Part shown: one piece after another, positions 14,071 through 20,625 of the stretch
Numbering within the stretch: the stretch's first letter is position 1
Layout of the letters: every line of letters starts with the position of its first letter
Source of the DNA: Ardenticatenales bacterium
Lineage (GTDB): Bacteria > Chloroflexota > Anaerolineae > Promineifilales > Promineifilaceae
Assembly (NCBI GenBank): GCA_020634575.1
Contig: JACKBM010000075.1
Coordinates: 1 to 20,625, forward strand
Length of the DNA stretch: 20,625 nt
Direction of reading: 5' to 3'
Notes under the pieces: model-generated
The model's input: only the letters and a program-made list of their open reading frames with translations
What the model was told of the DNA's origin: nothing
Databases searched by the model: none
Position numbers and translations under genes: made by a program

Positions 14071-14536
14071 CGGCCAGAACAGGGGCGATGATGGCGGCGC
14101 CCAATCCGCGCAGAATCTCGGCCTGGGCTGACCACATCGCCTCTTTTTCCTCAGGCTCGCCATGATCATGGCCGCACAGGTGCAACACGCCATGGACGAC
14201 CAGCAATTGCAGCTCGGCCATTAGAGCATGGCCGCCGGCTTCAGCCTGCCGGGCAGCCTGGGGCACAGAAATGGCGATATCGCCCAGGTAAGCGGCCTCG
14301 CCGGGAAAACTGGGCTCACCGGCCGGAAAACTCAACACATCCGTCGTCTGGTCATAACCGCGAAAATCCCGGTTCAGCTGGCGCAAGGTTGTGTCATCCG
14401 TCAGCAGTAAAGTGAAGGCGGTGCCGGCCGGTATACCTTGCTGCGCGGCTGCCGCGGCAGCCGCCGCCAGCAACGCCGGCTCAATTTCAGCCGCGACCTC
14501 AACCTCCGCTTGCAGTTCTATCTCGTAGGCAATCAC
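14054..14536 (-). CDS. ybeY: Endoribonuclease YbeY, rRNA maturation
   Basis: Zinc-dependent single-strand RNase for 16S rRNA 3'-end maturation and ribosome quality control. The 160 residues include LTDDTTLRQLNRDFRGYDQT, TDVLSFPAGE, YLGDIAIS and the metal motif HGVLHLCGHDH with H115, H119 and H125. Length and motif order are normal. An Ala-rich helix (AALLAAAAAAAAQQG) replaces the less biased sequence in many relatives. The ATG overlaps the stop of the HD phosphodiesterase gene by 4 bases (ATGA), and dgkA starts inside its 3' end. The block pgpH-ybeY-dgkA resembles the arrangement in Firmicutes, without phoH. Confidence 0.95.
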   Translation of the reverse strand: MIAYEIELQAEVEVAAEIEPALLAAAAAAAAQQGIPAGTAFTLLLTDDTTLRQLNRDFRGYDQTTDVLSFPAGEPSFPGEAAYLGDIAISVPQAARQAEAGGHALMAELQLLVVHGVLHLCGHDHGEPEEKEAMWSAQAEILRGLGAAIIAPVLADESPH

Positions 14537-16812
14537 GCGGCATCCTCGCTGACGATTTCTGCCTCGGGTACATCAGATGGGATCGGCTCAGCGCCATTGG
14601 CCGCCACCGGTTTTGCTTCGGCGTCAGCGCTTTCCGGGGCGTCGGGAGTGGGGCTGGTACCGGCCGGTGTCGCGGCGCCGCCCTCCGCCAGGGCCGGCAT
14701 CTCCCCGCCCTGTTCCTCAGCCGCTGCGACCAGTTCCTCATTGCCCGGGTAACGCACCCGCACATGGAATCGCCCTTTCAGCGTCTCGATGAATGATTCG
14801 CGCAGTTGCTGAATATCACCAAGCGTCAGGCCGGAATCATCCAGTTGCCCTTCCTGCACATGGTCGTCAATTGTTTTGCTTACCAGCGCCACAATACCAG
14901 ACTCGGTATTCGGGCGGATAGCCACGGCGGTGGCATCGATCGCATCGGACAACATCACAATGGCCGTTTCCCGGGTTTGCGGCCGCGGCCCCATATATTT
15001 GAACCGCTCCCGCTCCACTTTGCTCTCGTCGCCGCCGGCCTCTTCGATGGCCTTGCGATAAAAGCCCCAGACCACCCGGCTGCCATGGTGCTCAGCAATA
15101 AAATCCTGAATACGCTGCGGCAAACGATGCTGCCGCGCCATCTCCAGCCCATCGCTGACATGGTTGATGATGATACGCGCGCTGCTCTCCGCTGAGAGCG
15201 AATCATGAGGATTCACCCCATCCTGATTCTCGGTAAAAAATGGTGGACGCGCCGTTTTGCCAATGTCGTGGTAAAAAGCGCCGACCCGCACCAGCGTGGC
15301 GTTGGCACTGATGCGCTCAGCGCCCTGCTCCGCCAGGTTGGCCACCATGATGCTATGGTGATAAGTCCCCGGCGCCCGGCGCAAAAGCTCCTGCAACAAC
15401 GGATGATCCAGCCGGGACAGGTCCTGCAACTGCATCGTCGTAATGACACCAAAAAGGCTACCGACGACGAAAAAGCCAATCAGCGTCAGGCCCGCGGCAA
15501 TCAGCCCATTGGCGATGGACAACCCGACGAGTTGAGCCAGTTCGATCGGCTCAGTCAAGGCGAAGCGGAAAATCATGACGACGGCCAGGTTGCCGGTCGC
15601 CGCCAGCAAGCCAGCCCGGAAAAATGCATTAAGCCGGTCCGCATCCCGCAGGGTCAGGATCGACATCAGGCCGCCCGCCGCCGCATACACAGCCAATTCC
15701 AGCGAATTGTTGCCGATGTAGCCGACCAGGATCGCCAGCATCACCGTGATCAAAACGGACATCCGAATATCAAAGATGACGGCGATCAGCATGGACAGCG
15801 CCGCAGTGGGAAAAAGTAAGGTCCAATTGCCTGGCACTGGCAGCAACAGCTTGGCGCCCAGGGTGAACAGAACAAAGAGAATGGTCAGGATAAACAGATA
15901 GCGGGCTGTATCAAGCAGATTGAGGTGGAACTGATTGAGGTAGAGGGCAATGAGGACAGCCACTAACGCCGCGGCGATGACGCCGCTAGCCAGGTTGGCC
16001 ACATCTGTCTCCGGCTGCATGAAGCCAAATTGCTCCAGCGCTTCCAGATCCTCAGCATCGACAATATCGCCGACCTCGACAATCGGCTGGCCTGCGGTGA
16101 AGGTACGCTCAACCGGCTGAACCCCGGCCGCGGCCCGATCCTTGGCTTCGGTTGTCGCTTCCTCGTCAAAAAAGGTGTTTGCTACCACAAAGGGCGGCGC
16201 CAGGGCGGTAACAATCTGCTCCTGGGTCGGGGTAAGGTCAAAACTACCCTCTCGCGCGGCCGTCTGCCGGGCCCGGCTTTCCTGCCCTTCCAGGATCGGC
16301 TCCTGCATAATCTCCTGGATGATCCGCAGCACATCCAGCCGAACGGCTTCGTAATCTTCCTGGTCAAGCTCGACGATATGCTGAGCCACTTCCGGCTCGA
16401 TAGCGACAAAAGAAATGGCGCTGAGATAAGCCAACTTGGTATCGATACTGGCGATATTATCAGCCCGCACCACATCGATGAAGCCAAACATCTTTTGGGC
16501 ATTGGCCCGCTGCGTCCGGCCGATATCGCGGTCAGTTTCCTGATAAATGTTACCAACTTCGGCGATGGCCAGTTCCCGTTCCCGCTGGGTAATGACGTTG
16601 CTGATATAACTTAGTGAGCGCGGCGCCACAATCTCTTCAGTCGCCTGGTCGCCCACCTGGAGATCCACTTCCTCACGAGTGAACGCATTCAGCGACAGGA
16701 TAAAAGCGAGGGAAACAAAGAGCAAAGCCGCAAAGATCCAGACATAGAATCTCTGGATCAATTGCTGAAAACGACCTAATGAGTCGTTCTGGTTTGCTCG
16801 GGTAATGGCCAT
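14533..16812 (-). CDS. pgpH: PgpH-type 7TM HD-domain phosphodiesterase (cyclic-di-AMP family)
   Basis: A 759-residue membrane protein of the 7TMR-HD family, whose Listeria member PgpH degrades cyclic-di-AMP. An N-terminal membrane helix (residues 23-42) precedes an extracytoplasmic domain (about 45-270), rich in acidic residues. Six hydrophobic segments lie between about 277 and 460. The cytoplasmic HD domain starts near 480, with TYHHSIMVANLAEQ (H485, H486), VGAFYHDIGKT (H515, D516), FIAEHHGSRV (H574, H575) and MLSDAIDA (D623). All metal ligands are present. A 65-residue tail after VRVRYPGNEELVAAAEEQG is rich in Ala, Pro, Glu and Asp, and is presumably disordered. It begins 9 bases after the yqeY stop. 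Cyclic-di-AMP as substrate is inferred from the family; no diadenylate cyclase is in the window. Confidence 0.92.
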   Translation of the reverse strand: MAITRANQNDSLGRFQQLIQRFYVWIFAALLFVSLAFILSLNAFTREEVDLQVGDQATEEIVAPRSLSYISNVITQRERELAIAEVGNIYQETDRDIGRTQRANAQKMFGFIDVVRADNIASIDTKLAYLSAISFVAIEPEVAQHIVELDQEDYEAVRLDVLRIIQEIMQEPILEGQESRARQTAAREGSFDLTPTQEQIVTALAPPFVVANTFFDEEATTEAKDRAAAGVQPVERTFTAGQPIVEVGDIVDAEDLEALEQFGFMQPETDVANLASGVIAAALVAVLIALYLNQFHLNLLDTARYLFILTILFVLFTLGAKLLLPVPGNWTLLFPTAALSMLIAVIFDIRMSVLITVMLAILVGYIGNNSLELAVYAAAGGLMSILTLRDADRLNAFFRAGLLAATGNLAVVMIFRFALTEPIELAQLVGLSIANGLIAAGLTLIGFFVVGSLFGVITTMQLQDLSRLDHPLLQELLRRAPGTYHHSIMVANLAEQGAERISANATLVRVGAFYHDIGKTARPPFFTENQDGVNPHDSLSAESSARIIINHVSDGLEMARQHRLPQRIQDFIAEHHGSRVVWGFYRKAIEEAGGDESKVERERFKYMGPRPQTRETAIVMLSDAIDATAVAIRPNTESGIVALVSKTIDDHVQEGQLDDSGLTLGDIQQLRESFIETLKGRFHVRVRYPGNEELVAAAEEQGGEMPALAEGGAATPAGTSPTPDAPESADAEAKPVAANGAEPIPSDVPEAEIVSEDAA

Positions 16813-16821
16813 CTGTTGTTT

Positions 16822-17271
16822 TTACTGATTAAGGAGAAGCTCGCGCACGATCTGGCTGACAACCTTGCCGTCAGCCTGGCCCTTCAGGTCCACCATCATA
16901 GCGCTCATCACCTGACCCATCCCTTTGGGGTTGGTCACACCCAGCTCGGCGATTTTAGCTGCCGCCAGAGCACGAATCTCGTCTTCAGAGGCTTGCTTGG
17001 GCAGATATTCCTCGATGATGGCCAGCACATGTTGCTCTTCAGCTACCATTTCCGCCCGGCCGCCTTTTTCGAAGTCGGCGATGCTTTCGCGATGTTGCTT
17101 GGCCTGTTTGATAAGGACGTCCATCACCCCTTCGTCGTCGAGCTGGATCTGGTCGTCAATCTCTACTTGCTTTACTGCTGCCAGCAGGGAGCGCAATACG
17201 TCACGGCGGTCGGTGGCGCCGCTTTTCATCGCGTCCTTGAGATCGGCCTGCAGATTATTTTTGATTCCCAT
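16822..17271 (-). CDS. yqeY: YqeY/GatB-like protein
   Basis: A 149-residue protein of the GatB/YqeY family. It resembles the tRNA-binding tail domain of the amidotransferase subunit GatB, but its own role is unknown. The sequence is typical: NLQADLKDAMKSGATDRRDV, LRSLLAAVKQVEID, IKQAKQHRESIADFEKGGR, EEQHVLAIIEEYLPKQASED and NPKGMGQVMSAMM, then GKVVSQIVRELL. Length is normal. The ATG at 17271 has AGGAG 8 bases upstream. It is probably the first gene of a yqeY-pgpH-ybeY-dgkA transcript, with a promoter-like sequence just ahead (17290-17319). Confidence 0.94.
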   Translation of the reverse strand: MGIKNNLQADLKDAMKSGATDRRDVLRSLLAAVKQVEIDDQIQLDDEGVMDVLIKQAKQHRESIADFEKGGRAEMVAEEQHVLAIIEEYLPKQASEDEIRALAAAKIAELGVTNPKGMGQVMSAMMVDLKGQADGKVVSQIVRELLLNQ

Positions 17272-17289
17272 GATAATTCTCCTGGGTGG

Positions 17290-17319
17290 ATTTTAGCAGT
17301 CCAGCGAGATGCAGGGCAA
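17290..17319 (-). promoter_or_regulatory. Possible promoter of yqeY-pgpH-ybeY-dgkA
   Basis: Minus strand: TTGCCC (17314-17319, 4 of 6), 18-base spacer, TAAAAT (17290-17295, 5 of 6), ending 18 bases before the yqeY ATG. The palindrome CCGGCCGG (17325-17332) lies just upstream of the -35 box. The short distance to the ATG predicts a leader of only about a dozen bases. Confidence 0.45.
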
Positions 17320-17352
17320 GTCGACCGGCCGGTCCCTCTCCCTGATTTCACC

Positions 17353-18060
17353 TCATTTTTGCCACACCATGTATAGATTCAAATTCCCTTCCCGCCCATC
17401 AGCCCGAAATGCGGTCAGAATGGTGCATCCTAACCGATCTGCCTCCATTCGTAAAGAGCCTTCATCCAGAAACGCAACGTAGCGCAAAGCGGTCGTGCCG
17501 CGCTGCCAGCTGAGCAGATAATCGCCCGGCTCAACGTCGTTCGCCGCCAGGCCGGCCTCGGTCCAGGGGCGGATTTTTCGTCCCTGCCGGGCACTGTCCA
17601 GAAATTGCCAGCTGGAGAGAATCAGCCGGCCGCCCGGCTTAAGGTGGGCGACCATTTCCCCCAACAGGGCATGACGATGGGCAGCACCCGGGATATGTTG
17701 CAAGACAGCCAGGCAACTGACGAGGTCAAACTCTGCCAGACCTGCCAGCGCCTCAGGCTGGCTCAAATCCCGTTGCTGAAAATTACCCGGCACCTGGGCG
17801 GCGGCCAGGTCGAGCAAGCTGGCGGTGAAATCCAGGCCAGTGTATTGGAGATCCGGCCGGTGAGACAAAAGAAAGCGACCAAATCGGCCTTCACCGCAGC
17901 CCACGTCCAGCACAGTTGGCCCTGCGGGCAAATGGGGCAGCAATTGCCGAAAACCAGGCTGGGGCGTCGCCCGGCTACGCGCAAATGGCGCACTCACCTG
18001 CTCATAAAACGCCCGATTCAGCGCCACAAGCCGTTGCGCGACACGTTCAGACATCGCCAT
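17353..18060 (-). CDS. Class I SAM-dependent methyltransferase (Trm9/ALKBH8-like)
   Basis: A 235-residue Rossmann-fold methyltransferase. Motif I is VLDVGCGEGRFG (50-61), the acidic ribose-binding residue follows in YTGLDFTASLL, and motif IV/post-IV regions are FDLVSCLAVLQHIPG and LKPGGRLILSSWQF. The N-terminal RLVALNRAFYEQVSAPFARS, and the later GDYLLSWQRG, RYVAFLDEGSLR and GNLNLYMVWQK, recall the Trm9/ALKBH8 family that completes the wobble uridine of tRNA. Resemblance alone does not fix the substrate. The first ATG (18060) overlaps the stop of the fructosamine-kinase gene as TAATG. A second in-frame ATG lies two codons later. The overlap implies translational coupling with that gene. Confidence 0.8.
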   Translation of the reverse strand: MAMSERVAQRLVALNRAFYEQVSAPFARSRATPQPGFRQLLPHLPAGPTVLDVGCGEGRFGRFLLSHRPDLQYTGLDFTASLLDLAAAQVPGNFQQRDLSQPEALAGLAEFDLVSCLAVLQHIPGAAHRHALLGEMVAHLKPGGRLILSSWQFLDSARQGRKIRPWTEAGLAANDVEPGDYLLSWQRGTTALRYVAFLDEGSLRMEADRLGCTILTAFRADGREGNLNLYMVWQK

Positions 18061-18911
18061 TAGAAGCCGAACCGAGCCAGCGTGCGATCCACGCCGTTCA
18101 GATAGGAGCCACCAAAATGACGGACATGCACCAGGAGAGGATAAAGGTTGTAGACATCGCGCCGGGTCTCAAAGAACCCCGGCGGCAGAGGGCGGATTTC
18201 CTGGTAACGGCGGAAGAACGGTTCGGCGAAGGTGCCGAAGAGGGCGATGTAGGCCAGCTCCACTTCGGCATGGCCATAGTAGAGGGCTGGATCAAGAAAA
18301 GCGGAAATCTGGTCACCCTGGGCCAACACATTGGTCGCCCAGATATCGCCATGGACAAGGGCCGGAGCGGCCGGGGCCAGCAGCCAGCGATCCAGCTGGT
18401 CGCAAAAAGCCTCGAGCCGGCGCAAATATGACGCCGGTAACCGCTCCGCTTCAAGGCAAAGGCGCCCCATATAAAGCAAGCGCTGCTCGGCAAAAAAGGG
18501 GATCCAGTCTTCCGACCAGGGGTTGGGCTGAGAGAAGGCCCCAATCAACGTGTCGCTGTCAAAACCAAAGCGCGGCGCTGTGATAGTGTGCAGCGCCGCC
18601 AGATGCCGGGCAGCATCGGCCTCTGCGGCTGGCGAAAATTCGCTGCGCCCGGGCAGAAACTCCAATATCAGAAGTGTGTCTTCGGCATAAATGACGGCAG
18701 GTACGGGCAGCTGGCTGTGGCCAGCCAGATAGCGTAGCATGGCCGCTTCGACAAGCAGACCGCCTTCGGCCCGGCCACCCAGTTTGGCCACAAGCTGTTC
18801 GCCATCAGCCATCTTGATCAGGTGCACTTCACCGATGCTGCCCCCCGGCAGGTTAACCTCAGCCAGGGGCCGCTGCCCGAACACCTCTTCTAACCGGTCC
18901 AGTAGTTCCAA
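18060..18911 (-). CDS. Fructosamine-3-kinase family protein
   Basis: A 283-residue aminoglycoside-phosphotransferase-like kinase of the fructosamine/ketosamine kinase family. Members phosphorylate sugar-amine adducts on proteins or metabolites so they break down. Near the N-terminus PGGSIGEVHLIKM is the family G-loop and K43 (LVAKLG) the ATP-binding Lys. LILEFLPG is the hinge, and FGFDSDTLIGAFSQPNPWSE with WIPFFAEQRLLYM is a family hallmark. The catalytic loop is VHGDIWATNVL (HGD at 187-189) and the metal site FLDPALYYGHAEVELAYIALFG (D207). The start is TTG (minus-strand 18911-18909), preceded by GGAGAG about 9 bases away; no ATG suits. It is 111 bases downstream of the lipoprotein gene at 19023. 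Repair of glycation damage is the family role; the actual substrate is unknown. Confidence 0.9.
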   Translation of the reverse strand: MELLDRLEEVFGQRPLAEVNLPGGSIGEVHLIKMADGEQLVAKLGGRAEGGLLVEAAMLRYLAGHSQLPVPAVIYAEDTLLILEFLPGRSEFSPAAEADAARHLAALHTITAPRFGFDSDTLIGAFSQPNPWSEDWIPFFAEQRLLYMGRLCLEAERLPASYLRRLEAFCDQLDRWLLAPAAPALVHGDIWATNVLAQGDQISAFLDPALYYGHAEVELAYIALFGTFAEPFFRRYQEIRPLPPGFFETRRDVYNLYPLLVHVRHFGGSYLNGVDRTLARFGF

Positions 18912-19014
18912 GCAAACTCTCCGGCTTGTCTGTGCCTACATGGAGGCACCGAACATGATGCACGAGAACGCGAGGTCATGCCAGCCTGGCACAGAAGCAG
19001 GCGTGCCCTCAGAA

Positions 19015-19035
19015 CGTCAGCCTCAGGGGCTGACG
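19015..19035 (-). terminator. Hairpin spanning the stop codon of the lipoprotein gene
   Basis: CGTCAGCC (19015-19022) pairs perfectly with GGCTGACG (19028-19035) over a 5-base loop. The stem straddles the stop codon of the lipoprotein gene (which ends at 19023). Downstream on the minus strand there is no U-run, so if it ends transcription it is weak or factor-dependent. Another imperfect stem (GCCTGGCAC...AGCAGGC) lies in the 111-base spacer to the kinase gene, which has no other recognisable content. Confidence 0.45.
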
Positions 19036-19682
19036 ATAAGATCGTCAAAAGCCACTTGCAGACCGGTCCGGCCAAACGTGCCCGCATCCAGGGCGATTTT
19101 GCCCTGGCCCAGGCTGCTGTCACTGAGTTCTGTCAACAGCAAATTGTTGGCGTAAAACTGAAACTCATTGCCACGGGCGACCACACGCAGATCATTCGGC
19201 TGGCCCAGTTCGCCGCGCAGTGAGGTTGTCTGCTGCCAGCCATCCGTCAACGATACAACAGACCCATCCGTCCGTCGCAACTCCACCTGATACTGGCCGT
19301 CGCCAGTCACCGCCAGCCGGTAAAAGCCGCCGATTTCCTGAATGCGGAAAAGAACGCCAAAACTGGAGGAGCGATCGCCGGACAGCTGGGTCACTGACAC
19401 GTCCAGAGTAAAATCGCCAAATTGTTCCGAATCCAGCGTGACGTAATGAACCAGGTTCGGCGCATCCACCTCGATCAGCAACTGCTCATTGGCCATATAA
19501 GCCCGACTCAGCTCGTCATTCTCCAATAACCACTCGCCTTCAACCGGTCCAAACGGCTCACTAAACAGGGCGTCTTCATGGCCGCCCAGCGAAAGCGGGC
19601 CAGTGTCTGCGCAGGCAACGACACTCAAGAGCAGTAACGGCAGCCACCAAAGGCGGGTAAACCATCGCCTAAAACAGGACAT
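19023..19682 (-). CDS. Lipoprotein with LamG/ConA-like beta-sandwich domain
   Basis: I do not recognise a named gene. The 219 residues begin with a signal peptide (basic CFRRWFTRLWW, then LPLLLLSVVAC) with lipobox VVAC and the acylated Cys at residue 24. It is therefore probably attached to the outside of the cell membrane. The mature part has the pattern of a concanavalin-like or family-16-type beta sandwich: GVLFRIQEIGGFYRLAV, then TGDGQYQVELRRTDG, then NDLRVVARGNEFQFYANNL, ending in LQVAFDDLIVSP. It shares the same signature with the upstream gene (19682-20344), so the two look like paralogues from a duplication. The ATG overlaps the stop of that gene by 3 bases (ATGA). The ligand and function are unknown. 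Such domains bind carbohydrates or peptides in other proteins. Confidence 0.8.
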   Translation of the reverse strand: MSCFRRWFTRLWWLPLLLLSVVACADTGPLSLGGHEDALFSEPFGPVEGEWLLENDELSRAYMANEQLLIEVDAPNLVHYVTLDSEQFGDFTLDVSVTQLSGDRSSSFGVLFRIQEIGGFYRLAVTGDGQYQVELRRTDGSVVSLTDGWQQTTSLRGELGQPNDLRVVARGNEFQFYANNLLLTELSDSSLGQGKIALDAGTFGRTGLQVAFDDLIVSP

Positions 19683-20344
19683 CAGGGCTCCAGCACTGAA
19701 AAATCATCAAAACGGATCTGGGCCGTGCCCGGCTCCAGCGTACTGGCACCCACGCCGATATCACCACGCGTATGGGTACCGTCTGTCGTGGCGAAAACCG
19801 GAATACCATTCACAGCCAGACTGAGCTCATTGCCCACACACGCCGCCCGAATCTCATTGGTAGCCACGCCCTGGTTGATGACGTCAGAATAACCAAATTC
19901 CTCGTTTGGGGTCAGGTATTGTATCTGAGGGCTGCTCGCCTCATATTTGCCTATGGTGTAGTAACCATCACCGCTCACCAGAAATAAATAGAAATTCTGC
20001 TCATCCCGGTATCGGCATATGACGCCATACGCATTGTTATTAGGCCCGGTAATCTGGCGGGCAGTCACATTGATAATGACGTTGGTGTAATCCCGTTCCG
20101 CGTTGGACCAGGTGATCTTGCCCGCCTGACTGGTCGTTATCAGCATAGCGCCATCCAGGATTTCTGCAGCCAGGCCGCTGTTGTCAAACAGGACCCAACC
20201 ACATTCATTCTCGTTCTCAAAATCATCCTGAAAGAGGGCCGTGTCAGTCTGGCAAGGGTCAGGCTGCTCACCCAGATCACAACTGGCCAGCAGCAACATC
20301 GTCAGGCCGAGGCCGACAACCAGGAAAAGCTGCGTCAATCTCAT
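19682..20344 (-). CDS. Lipoprotein with LamG/ConA-like domain, paralogue of the next gene
   Basis: 220 residues from the ATG at 20344. The signal peptide is MRLTQLFLVVGLGLTMLLLASC, with lipobox LASC and Cys at residue 22. An earlier in-frame ATG (20395) would put 17 charged residues before the signal peptide and overlap the CcmD-like gene, so I chose the inner start. The mature protein begins DLGEQPDPCQTDTALFQDDF and continues with GVICRYRDEQNFYLFLVSGDGYYTIGKYEAS, AACVGNELSLAVNGIPVF and, at the end, AQIRFDDFSVLEP, the same order as in the neighbouring lipoprotein. Three mature cysteines (CQT, ECG and RAAC) may form a disulphide. No enzymatic residues are recognisable. Both proteins are probably exported beta-sandwich proteins; their function is unknown. 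Confidence 0.78.
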   Translation of the reverse strand: MRLTQLFLVVGLGLTMLLLASCDLGEQPDPCQTDTALFQDDFENENECGWVLFDNSGLAAEILDGAMLITTSQAGKITWSNAERDYTNVIINVTARQITGPNNNAYGVICRYRDEQNFYLFLVSGDGYYTIGKYEASSPQIQYLTPNEEFGYSDVINQGVATNEIRAACVGNELSLAVNGIPVFATTDGTHTRGDIGVGASTLEPGTAQIRFDDFSVLEP

Positions 20345-20363
20345 GTAACTACCCGAAGTCAGC

Positions 20364-20528
20364 TTAATCTTTCTTCGCACCAGAATGCTTGCCACCTTGC
20401 AACAGGCGATCTACGGCTTCAAACTCCTGTTCCATATCCTTGTACTGGCGCCCCAGATAGAGATAAATGGCTGTCAGGGCCGCCCACAAGACAAAAACCA
20501 GAATTGCAATAAGAATTAGCCTATCCAT
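20364..20528 (-). CDS. Small CcmD-like single-pass membrane protein
   Basis: A 54-residue protein. Residues 4-25 (LILIAILVFVLWAALTAIYLYL) form one membrane helix and the rest is a charged coil (GRQYKDMEQEFEAVDRLLQG, then KHSGAKKD). The layout (a short outside end, a single helix, then a basic and Glu-rich helical tail with a QYKDMEQEFEAV pattern) resembles CcmD of cytochrome c maturation, which binds the CcmC/CcsA haem handler. The sequence alone is too short to be sure. It lies 26 bases from the preceding partial ORF and 19 bases ahead of the lipoprotein gene. There are about equally good reasons to call it simply a small membrane protein. Confidence 0.62.
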   Translation of the reverse strand: MDRLILIAILVFVLWAALTAIYLYLGRQYKDMEQEFEAVDRLLQGGKHSGAKKD

Positions 20529-20554
20529 TTCTCAACCTATTGTCATCTTCCCAA

Positions 20555-20625
20555 TTAAAGTTTGCTGTCCCACAAAGGTTCCGGCCGGTCGTTCTCCTTG
20601 TTTTCGTAGCGGGACATCACAAAGA
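20555..20625 (-). CDS. C-terminal end of an unknown protein (possibly a CcmC/CcsA-type haem exporter)
   Basis: Only the last 22 or so residues are in the window: FVMSRYENKENDRPEPLWDSKL then TAA (20555-20557 on minus). The charged tail following a hydrophobic-looking end would fit the cytoplasmic C-terminus of a multi-pass membrane protein. Since the next gene looks like CcmD, a cytochrome c biogenesis permease is the natural guess, but nothing in this stub identifies it. The other frames on this strand are less protein-like in the stub. Confidence 0.45.
   Translation of the reverse strand, partial: FVMSRYENKENDRPEPLWDSKL

Noticed and set aside
14071..14193. An upstream start for dgkA
   Set aside because: The extra 41 residues are Arg/Cys-rich out-of-frame ybeY sequence; the ATG at 14070 gives the family N-terminus.
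15205..15819. A 204-codon plus-strand open frame over pgpH
   Set aside because: It is the antisense of membrane-segment codons; it is rich in Gln, Arg and His without a fold pattern.

Overview
The window looks like chromosome from a bacterium of the phylum Chloroflexota, probably Anaerolineae or a close relative. This is inferred from the proteins and layout, not from a marker search. The base composition is fairly GC-rich (roughly 55-58% by eye), genes are tightly packed and often overlap by 1-17 bases. TopA carries an N-terminal zinc-ribbon extension, and FabI- and FabL-type enoyl reductases lie close together. Nothing looks like a prophage, insertion sequence, CRISPR array or island, and no tRNA or rRNA gene was found.

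Block A (bases 1-6334, minus strand) is a translation and secretion housekeeping operon. Read in its own direction it runs ffh, rpsP, khpA, rimM, dprA, a manC-like nucleotidyltransferase, and topA, which is cut by the window edge. A good promoter (TTGACT-N17-TAGAAT) lies about 200 bases upstream of the GTG start of ffh. The leader between them holds several short inverted repeats. Block B (6335-7806, minus strand) is metK behind a textbook SAM-I (S-box) riboswitch with its own intrinsic terminator and promoter. This is the clearest regulatory element in the window.

Block C (7857-10166, minus strand) is an epoxide-hydrolase-like alpha/beta hydrolase, an AAG-type 3-methyladenine DNA glycosylase and fabI. 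Block D (10409-12800, plus strand) diverges from it: fabL, a proline dehydrogenase with an unusual N-terminal membrane segment, and an RmlC-like epimerase. The 242-base divergent spacer contains a 124-base element with perfect 13-base terminal inverted repeats. Block D converges tail to tail, with a 4-base overlap, on an AlkD-like DNA alkylation repair gene (minus strand). A two-copy 83-base G-rich tandem repeat follows.

Block E (13687-20625, minus strand) runs from a partial ORF at the window edge, through a 54-residue CcmD-like membrane protein, two tandem paralogous lipoproteins, a fructosamine-kinase-family protein, a class I methyltransferase, a YqeY/GatB-like protein, a PgpH-type HD phosphodiesterase and YbeY, to DgkA. 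The yqeY-pgpH-ybeY-dgkA section is a recognisable RNA-maintenance and envelope cluster.

Across both coding and spacer DNA the palindrome CCGGCCGG occurs 18 times, where about one is expected from composition. No clear new multi-gene system was seen. The items most worth a second look are this palindrome, the G-rich tandem repeat, the ffh leader, the two enoyl reductases and the paralogous lipoprotein pair.
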